Assembly: GCA_029204225.1 (NCBI GenBank)
Contig: MU832064.1
Span: 1 to 64,000, forward strand
Source: Diphasiastrum complanatum
Lineage: Eukaryota > Streptophyta > Lycopodiopsida > Lycopodiales > Lycopodiaceae
DNA length: 64,000 nucleotides
Direction: 5' to 3'
The notes under the pieces are model-generated. The model had not been told where the DNA came from, searched no databases, and worked only from the letters and a program-made list of their open reading frames with translations. How positions within the stretch are numbered: the stretch's first letter is position 1; each line of letters begins with the position of its first letter. Shown one piece after another: positions 57,660 through 64,000 of this stretch. A program made the translations under genes and the position numbers.

Positions 57660-57960
57660 ATGTATCCCTATGTGCTGACTATATAGGCTAGATCGGGTCG
57701 TGTGCAGACCATGGCATACATGATCGATCCAACTACCGATTGATAGGGGTATTTGCACATCTCCTTCTCTGCTTCAGTCATCGGGCACATGTCCTTCGAC
57801 AGTTTGAATCTTGGATCCATAAGCTGGTCTATTGACTTGCAAGATTCCATGCCATAAAGCAGTCGCTCCTCAGTCCTTTTGAAAACAGGTTCATGGATGG
57901 GACTTGACCATGACATCTGTGTGGGAGTTTATGGGCTTCGCTTTCTTTCTTTCAGAGTTG
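57660..57960 (-). pseudogene. Minus-strand Copia RT C-terminal fragment
   Basis: On the minus strand LMDPRFKLSKDMCP, KYPYQSVVGSIMYAMVCTRP and DLAYIVST are the conserved end of Copia RT just before the RNase H linker. It matches the fragment at 48.5-48.7 kb closely. Nothing of RNase H follows; the homology ends near the (GA)n tract. Confidence 0.82.
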
Positions 57961-58084
57961 CCGCCAATGGCGTTTGCTTGAATTTCATTTTTTGGTTGGA
58001 TTTCCTACGACTGCTAATGTGATAGATTGAACATAACCATACCTCAAGCTTAGTCCAAATCTTGTGATAAACATTTCTTTTAAG

Positions 58085-58520
58085 CATCATACGCTCTGAC
58101 TAGTTGGATGGGGAAAGTATCCCGTAACTAGCAACTGCTGAGTGTCTATGCCCATATGATCGTGTAGAGGCAAAAGTGACTGATGAAGTAAAAGCATCTC
58201 ACGGATAAGAAGCCCCAAATACCGAGCATCAGGATAAGAGAAAAAACTGGTAAGTGTATGTGGACCATCCTGATAAAGACAATAATATCGACCACGGATC
58301 TCATAATAGGCTGGGCATCAAATTAAGAAGTGTGCCTCATCTTCAAGCTCACGCGGGATATTCCAGCAGCAACCAGTCTCAACAACAAGTTGATGGGAAG
58401 AGGTGCGTAGTTGTCCAATGCGATAACGCAAGCTGTATGAGAGTGATTGAAAGAGATACAGCGGGAGCAGAGGTAAACCAGCTGGATCAAGTGAAAGAAA
58501 GTGTGTCTGGTAATAAATGC
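58085..58520 (-). pseudogene. Possible LINE-type reverse transcriptase C-terminus
   Basis: One minus-strand frame with a single stop reads SLRYRIGQLRTSSHQLVVET, IPRELEDEAHFLI (stop) CPAYYEIRGRYYC and later YPDARYLGLLIREML. The pattern IPRE...EDExHFLxxCPAYxxIR recalls the zinc-binding C-terminal domain of some non-LTR retrotransposon proteins. No RT or endonuclease domain is seen here. The link to LINEs is by this motif only. Confidence 0.35.
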
Positions 58521-59213
58521 GGCGCGGTCAGGAAGCTGAATTGGGTCCCCATGTGTGCTATATGTAACGGCGAAAGAGCTGGCGGCGAATATACAGATTA
58601 GTGCCATGGAAGGTCCGTGACAGAGATTCCAAAGAACGTAGTAAATCCACCACTGCTGGTACAGTGAATATTTTGAATGTGCGCAAGAAGGCGTATGATA
58701 TGAAAAAACCCCTCGAGAATGATGGGAGGGGTGGCAAACTCCGCGCAAAGAATATCATGTGGCGTAGTCTACTTGGCCCAAATCATGTGCGAAGAACTAA
58801 TAATCACATATGTACAACAATAAAATGGCATATCAAAAATGAAATATGGCCAAATACACAATGCACTATTTAAAATTGAAACCAAAGCTCTTGGCAAAGG
58901 TTGTCAAGACGAATAGTCACATCTTGAACATGGCTCTTACCAAGGCATTTGGAAGGACACTAGAAGAATCTTGGACTAGAAGAAAACTCATAGCGAGTGT
59001 AGTTCGCTCTCTACACCCCCTTATGTTTTGCATTTCCAAGGGATAGAAAGGGTTGTGGATCTAACATTAGGTGAGCAATTGGTTGTAGTACGGGATTTGG
59101 TCTAACGAGGAGAGGGTAAAATAGATTTAGAAGTGAGGAGACTTGGGCAAGTAAGGGTGTCACCGGCCTGTTGTGGGATCTAAAAGTGGAAAAACCTTGA
59201 ACCTTACTCATTC
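58521..59213. other. Sequence without a recognised gene
   Basis: Short frames only. The right end approaches a Gypsy 3' remnant. Confidence 0.5.
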
Positions 59214-59289
59214 TTGCTTGCTTTTGGAATATTGATTGATTACTTTTGGTTTTTGGTTTGCTTTTTGTTTGTAGGCATTATTGGCTCTA

Positions 59290-59524
59290 GATCTTCTCCT
59301 CTTGATAAGGTTTTTCCAGTCTTTCATGTAAGTTTGTTACGAAAAGCCTTAACCAGATCAGAAAATCTGGTAGGGGATAGTGTTCTAGTTCTCCCATTGG
59401 AATATCTGGTCAAGTGGAATGATCAGCCTGTTGAGAATGCCACTCGGGAAAGAGGCAGCGTCCTTCGCAAGATTTTTCCAGACTTTGTCTTAGAGGACCA
59501 AGACGGTTCTTAAGGGGGAGGGAG
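59290..59524 (+). pseudogene. Gypsy chromodomain end
   Basis: Within the 99-codon frame at 59214-59513, FPVFHVSLLRKALTRSEN and LEYLVKWNDQPVENATRE are the integrase tail and chromodomain of a Gypsy chromovirus. The stop is followed by a purine tract (TTAAGGGGGAGGGAG) and an LTR start at 59525. This family is different from the AG...CT elements. Confidence 0.82.
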
Positions 59525-60622
59525 TGTTACGAGCTCGTGACCAATGCCGAACCCTAGAGAACACAAATAGGTCAGATACCACAGTCAGGGTCGTGTCCAG
59601 AGTACACGACCAACAGGGCAAGACAGTGTGAGTAGTGTGCCCCCAGCACGGTCCATAGCCATGGCGGGCCTAACACAGTCTAGGGACCCTGTCAGCAGGA
59701 CAGGGCCCCCAGTTGGGTCCCGACGTGCAGTCGGCCACGTCAGTGACACATGGCCGACACTTGGCAGCCGCATGCTACCAGTCCTCACACTGGGCTAGGA
59801 GGGGCTTACTCTATATCAGGGAGTAGGCAAGGTTGGGTGGATCAGTTAGTGTTTGCCCTACTGTGGTGTTAGGATCTATTACACAGTGCCATTAATGATT
59901 TTCTGTCAATAGCCTCTATTATTGCTTATTTCTTTTTTTCTTTTTTTTGGGGGGGAGGGGGGTCTTGACTCCCCAATCGCTCTGGGTTTTCCCATCTTGT
60001 TGTAGCTCAAATCCCTTGAAAGGTTGCCATTGAAATCTTGTAACATGCCCTCGTATGGATTTGGCGCCAAACCTTTAGCACTTGGGTGGAGGCCACATGT
60101 GGCTAGTCTTGTTGTTGATAGATGCCAAGTTGACACCAATTCTAGAGGGCTACATCTTGGATATCCGTGAGGTAGACGATGAGAGAAAAAGGGGTGGATA
60201 GTGAGTAGAAAGAGGGATTGGCATGAGCAAAACAGGAAAAACGATTGAGATGCTACACAAGGCAGTCTTGCTAGAGTGACTTTTTAAAGTCAAAAAAGAG
60301 GGGGTAGGTGTTATAGCCATATTCATCTAAGGACATGGAATAGTCCTAATATGGTAGACCGGCCCTTCAGTGTTTGAGATTATTGGTCACGTCGAGATTT
60401 CATTCCATGTCAAGGCCTGTATGTGACTAATGACCTTGAGAGGACCCAGACACTCTAATTGAGACATATGAAGTAGTGCATGTACCTGTGAAGTATATAG
60501 GCAAGAGGACTGTATGAAGAGCTGTATCATCACCTATGATTTATTGGGAGGTTTTGCTCCTATGTGTCTCCTGTTGTGTTTTCCTATCCTCATGTTAGGG
60601 GTTTTCCCTAGTGGCCTTTACA
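59525..60622 (+). mobile_element. 1.1-kb Gypsy LTR
   Basis: It begins TGTTACGAGCTCGTGACC after the purine tract and ends GTGGCCTTTACA before a primer-like TGGTATCAGAACC at 60624. The 59580-59830 part is GC-rich, unlike its surroundings. Polyprotein end on the left and a primer site on the right mean this LTR joins two internal regions. The boundaries rest on these signals, without a second copy. Confidence 0.6.
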
Positions 60623-60623
60623 T

Positions 60624-60639
60624 TGGTATCAGAACCAAG
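60624..60639 (+). promoter_or_regulatory. Probable primer-binding site
   Basis: TGGTATCAGAACCAAG, one T after the LTR end. Confidence 0.65.
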
Positions 60640-61301
60640 TTGTCGACAGGAGAATCCGTACCCGAATATATAGAGAGTAGATTCCTATGCATGAACCAAT
60701 GCAATCCCCATGCAGTCCAACTATAAATAAATTCAGGATTAACATCAAATACTAAGCTATAAATCATCGAAATAGGTTGATCTTCTCCAAATAAAAGTTC
60801 ATCACCTTCATCTAATCCACATACATGAACCACAGGATGAACTAACTCTTTATTTCTGAGATCACTCCTTGAGAAAATCCGAAGCACTTACAAAGTCAAG
60901 ACCCCCAGTGGTGATAGAGGGCATCAACGAGAAAGCATTAATAGAACCACTACAGAATCACAACTACTCAGAGCGAGCCTATCTGAAAAGTCGACAAGCA
61001 ACGACCCAAGTTGCTAAGTAGGACTACCAATGGTAAAGTTAGAAATCATAGCCACTGCGTTGTACTCAATTGCCAAAGGCACAAGAATTAATTGGTAAAC
61101 TATTGCTCAATGGGCTCAAGTTTCAAATTGGAACCCAAACTATTAGAAATATTAATTGAATTTAAAACTTTGTTAAGTCAAGTTGTTGTGCACATGGTTT
61201 TAAATAGTGGCTACTTGAAGACTAGCCCTCCAAACGACCCTAGTTTTGTCTATATAAGGCAATTTCACACCACTTTTGTGGACTTTTGTATCATTTGGTG
61301 A

Positions 61302-61304
<3 letters not shown>
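60640..61304. other. Possible Gypsy leader and unknown sequence
   Basis: No protein is recognised. A TATA-like TCTATATAAGGC near 61249 could belong to another LTR. Confidence 0.4.

Positions 61305-61360
<56 letters not shown>
61305..61360. repeat. (GA)n microsatellite
   Basis: About 56 bp of GA. Confidence 0.94.
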
Positions 61361-61362
<2 letters not shown>

Positions 61363-61522
61363 TCCTCCTCCTACTTCCATTGTTGGCAAAGGACCTCCTA
61401 TCATGAATGATTGTGAATGCTTATGGATGTTGAATACTTTGTTGCTTCTTTATCCATGCTATCACCATTGCTTTCTATCTTAGCATAAGCATTCAAGATC
61501 CTTGGTTCCCATAACTAAAGAT

Positions 61523-61749
61523 CCATAGCTTCCACCAAGGTTACCAGCCAATTTGAATCGGGCCGATTCATCTGGTTTGAGCCGATTCATAAAGCCAGGC
61601 CGGTTCGAATTGAAAACGGTTCGAACAGGAAAAAGAAATTTAGATTTGTTTTGGTTTTTTTTTTCAGGTTCGAACCAGATTTCTGTCCAAACCGGCTCTG
61701 AATGATTCAAATGATTTGAACCATGGTTCGTGCTAACTATGGCTTCCAC
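61523..61749 (-). mobile_element. Possible tRNA-derived SINE or small foldback
   Basis: A 200-bp insert is flanked by 13-bp near-repeats (CCATAGCTTCCAC at 61523 and CTATGGCTTCCAC at 61737). It contains a perfect Pol III B-box-like GGTTCGAACC near 61667. On the minus strand TGGTTCAAAT, about 45 bp upstream, could be an A box. Several GGTTCGAA and CCGGTTCG motifs in both orientations also allow a foldback reading. Confidence 0.35.
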
Positions 61750-63106
61750 ATCCATACATTATAGGTGTTAAATCCTTGAGAACTCAAGAAATGATCATTA
61801 GGATTTGTAGGTAGGATTTATCTTTCATTGCTAACCTTCCTTGGAAGATCAACCTCAAGAGGACAAGATCTAGAGCCAATGATGCCTAGATAAAGCAAAG
61901 AGTAAACCAAGAACTAAAAGTGATCACTCAGGTAACAACCTTAGTTGCGTAAATTTCTTCACTTCCATATCTAATCTACCCTCTCCTCATCAAATCGAAG
62001 CCTGTAATACAACTGACTACTCACCCAATGTGAAAAGCACAACCCTTTTGACCCCTTAGAAATGCAAGACACAAGGGGGTTGTAAAAAAGGGACTACACT
62101 TTCTTGGAGTGGTTGCTAGGGAGATGGTGCTAGTTTAGCAAGGAAGTGATTTGTTTTTCTAAGCATTACTCATCTTCCCAGTGAATAGTGCAAGGCTGGC
62201 TAGCTAGTAAAACAGATCTACTCGCTCGTGGTCTACTTTGCCTACTAAGATTTCTCGCAAACTAGTTCTTGTTTTTATTGTCATTCCCAAAAGTTCATCC
62301 ATCTCAGAACTATCCCTAGCAAACAGAACCATTCTACTCTTTCAATTTTATTCGCAAAGATTCCCAAATTGTTTGGTAGCTTTACTCACTATCAATGTAC
62401 TACCTTTTGTTGTTCATTTTCTACCTTTGATACCAACAAGCAAGATTATTTTCTACTCCCCATTAGTGATTTCTACTCGCCTATTTTGTATCTTTAGTCA
62501 CATAAAATTGGTTGAACTTGTCTTCCACTTAACTGTTCTCCATTCTACTTGCTTACTGTCAGAATCTAAATTTTTCTTGACTATTTTCTCATGTATTGAC
62601 TGCAACCACAAGAATGATGGTTTAAAATTCATACAATACAATTCCTAATTCAATTGTCTATTGCACTCCAATATTCAGGAGCTCTCCAAACTCTGATGGC
62701 TAGTGTCTAGAATGATCCACCCAACCGTAGGTGCCCTCTTCTTGAGTCTATCTGATTGCTATTCTGGGCCCGAGACACATGGTTGCCATGCATGGGTGAT
62801 CAATCCCCATGGTTCCATGACATCCTTTACCCGCAATCAGTGCGTGCCTCTGAGGCACCACCCCCAAGCCCCTCCATGGACTTGTGACACCAATGGTCAC
62901 CCCTGCTAACTGACGGCTAGCTACTCGTCCTACACATCTCCGCTGCTAACGACTAGGTCATAACTCCACCTACTAACATCCTGTCAGGCGGTCACACCGG
63001 GTCACTGCCTGTGATGCACCGGACCCAACCAGTCCCTTGGTGTCCATCTTGGTCACTCCTTGCTAATGCCATGGCCCTCAGCCCCTAGTAACTAGTCATG
63101 CCAGGA
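61750..63106. other. Sequence without a recognised gene
   Basis: Short frames only. 62700-63100 is more GC-rich and may be part of an old retroelement, but no signature is visible. Confidence 0.5.
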
Positions 63107-64000
63107 CTATGCTAGAGCACAATTGGTATGTATGATCGCATGCAGCTCCTGCTCATGTGTGGGATATCTCTGTTGTGCTAGCGTCAATTTCTTACTTTCA
63201 AAGGCTACTACTCTACCTTCCTGACTCAACACTGCCCCCACGACAATGCCACTAGCATTCGTCTCTAGGTCGAAAGGTTTATGGGTATTAACAATATTTA
63301 GTACTGGAGCTGTGGCAAGAGCCTCCTTCAAGTTGTCAAAACTCTGCTGAGCCTCAACATCCACAATGCTGTTATTGCGTAGCAACTACCCTGGAATAGT
63401 TCATAATGGACTATTGGTAGAACTTGCAAAAGCCTAGGAAAGATTGTAACTAACGAATATCGGCCCGGTCTTGGCCACTTCTTGACCACAGCCACCTTGG
63501 CAAGGTTAACTAAAATACCCTTTGCCATCACTACGTGACCCAAGTACTTTACACGAGTCTTACACAACTCGGTTTTCTGAGCATTGGCATACAAGAGCGT
63601 TTCTTGTAGCTTGCCAAATATGGTTTGGAGATGAACCTCATGCTCCACCACCGTCTTACAATAGACCAGTATGTCATCAATAAAATTGACATGGGTTTAG
63701 AAGGCCGTCTTCTGGACGTCTTCCTCACAAATCTGTATCTGATGGTACCCACTTTTGAGATCTATCTTACTGAAAATGGTTGCTCCCTACAACACATCCA
63801 GTAGATCATCAATCTTGGGCATCAGATCTGTGCTTTATAGTGATTTTATTCAATCCCCTGTAATCCATGCACATCCAGAAACTACCATCCTTTTTCTTAA
63901 CCAACAAAATGGGAGAGGCAAAAGGTGAATAACTAGGACAGACATACCCCAACCCGAGGTATTCCTCCAACATCTTCCATACTTCCTCCTCTTTAAGGCT
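63107..64000 (-). pseudogene. Gypsy RT-RNase H, minus strand, broken
   Basis: From the right edge the minus strand reads EVWKMLEEYLGLGYVCPS, SPFASPILLVKKKDGSFW, CMDYRGLNKITIKHR, then TIFSKIDLKSGYHQIQICEE and QKTAF. The next residues are already FIDDILVYC, so the FxPFGLxNAPxxF part (about 50-60 residues) is deleted. The catalytic motif is FIDD. KTELCKTRVKYLGHVV follows, then RNase H: SFDNLKEALATAPVLN, FDLETNASGIVVGAVL, YPTHEQELHAIIH. Homology stops near 63107. The element continues past the window edge. Confidence 0.87.

Noticed and set aside
61660-61680. tRNA gene suggested by GGTTCGAACC
   Set aside because: No cloverleaf could be drawn around it; only a B-box-like site is present.

Overview
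The window looks like nuclear DNA of a seed plant with a large, retrotransposon-rich genome. The evidence is plant-type Copia elements primed by the initiator-Met tRNA (TGGTATCAGAGC sites), plant chromovirus-type Gypsy elements with C-terminal chromodomains, long (GA)n microsatellites, and the 3' part of a plant glutamate-receptor-like (GLR) channel gene with a clean GT-AG intron. The long intergenic stretches and possibly very long introns would suit a gymnosperm, but nothing in the sequence proves the species.

Layout. 0-3.6 kb: no recognisable gene. 3.6-10.4 kb: a circularly permuted Copia copy (RT/RNase H, then LTR, then gag-protease-integrase), split inside integrase by a 3.1-kb non-autonomous LTR element with its own gag-like ORF. 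10.5-17.8 kb: decayed sequence with a possible LTR element near 12 kb and, at 14.7-16.4 kb, a broken gene whose motifs resemble a beta-class DNA amino-methyltransferase. 17.8-25.3 kb: an old Copia copy holding a very young one (655-bp LTRs with one visible difference, target duplication GCACT). 27.0-30.0 kb: a 3'-truncated Copia. 33.2-34.3 kb: a GGTCGAGATCT minisatellite. 34.3-40.1 kb: a minus-strand chromovirus with LTRs ending AG...CT and target duplication TAACC. 40.8-41.3 kb: an A-rich repeat with telomere-like motifs. 41.8-42.2 kb: a long foldback hairpin. 42.5-47.9 kb: a Copia element (target duplication CTGAA) inserted in a minus-strand Copia and itself carrying a solo LTR (target duplication AACTA). 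50.5-51.6 kb: the GLR exons. 52.2-57.5 kb: a second chromovirus-like element with AG...CT-type termini whose RT, RNase H and integrase are replaced by sequence holding a 500-codon ORF. 57.6-64 kb: Copia, possible LINE and Gypsy remnants, a 1.1-kb LTR and a possible SINE.

How it fits together. Only the GLR exons look like a host gene under constraint. Almost everything else is nested LTR retrotransposons at several stages of decay. Several pol genes have lost the reverse transcriptase catalytic YxDD segment by internal deletion, so few if any could move without help. The strongest leads for something new are the methyltransferase-like pseudogene, the AG...CT LTR chromoviruses with repeated leaders, and the two non-autonomous elements with unusual ORFs.
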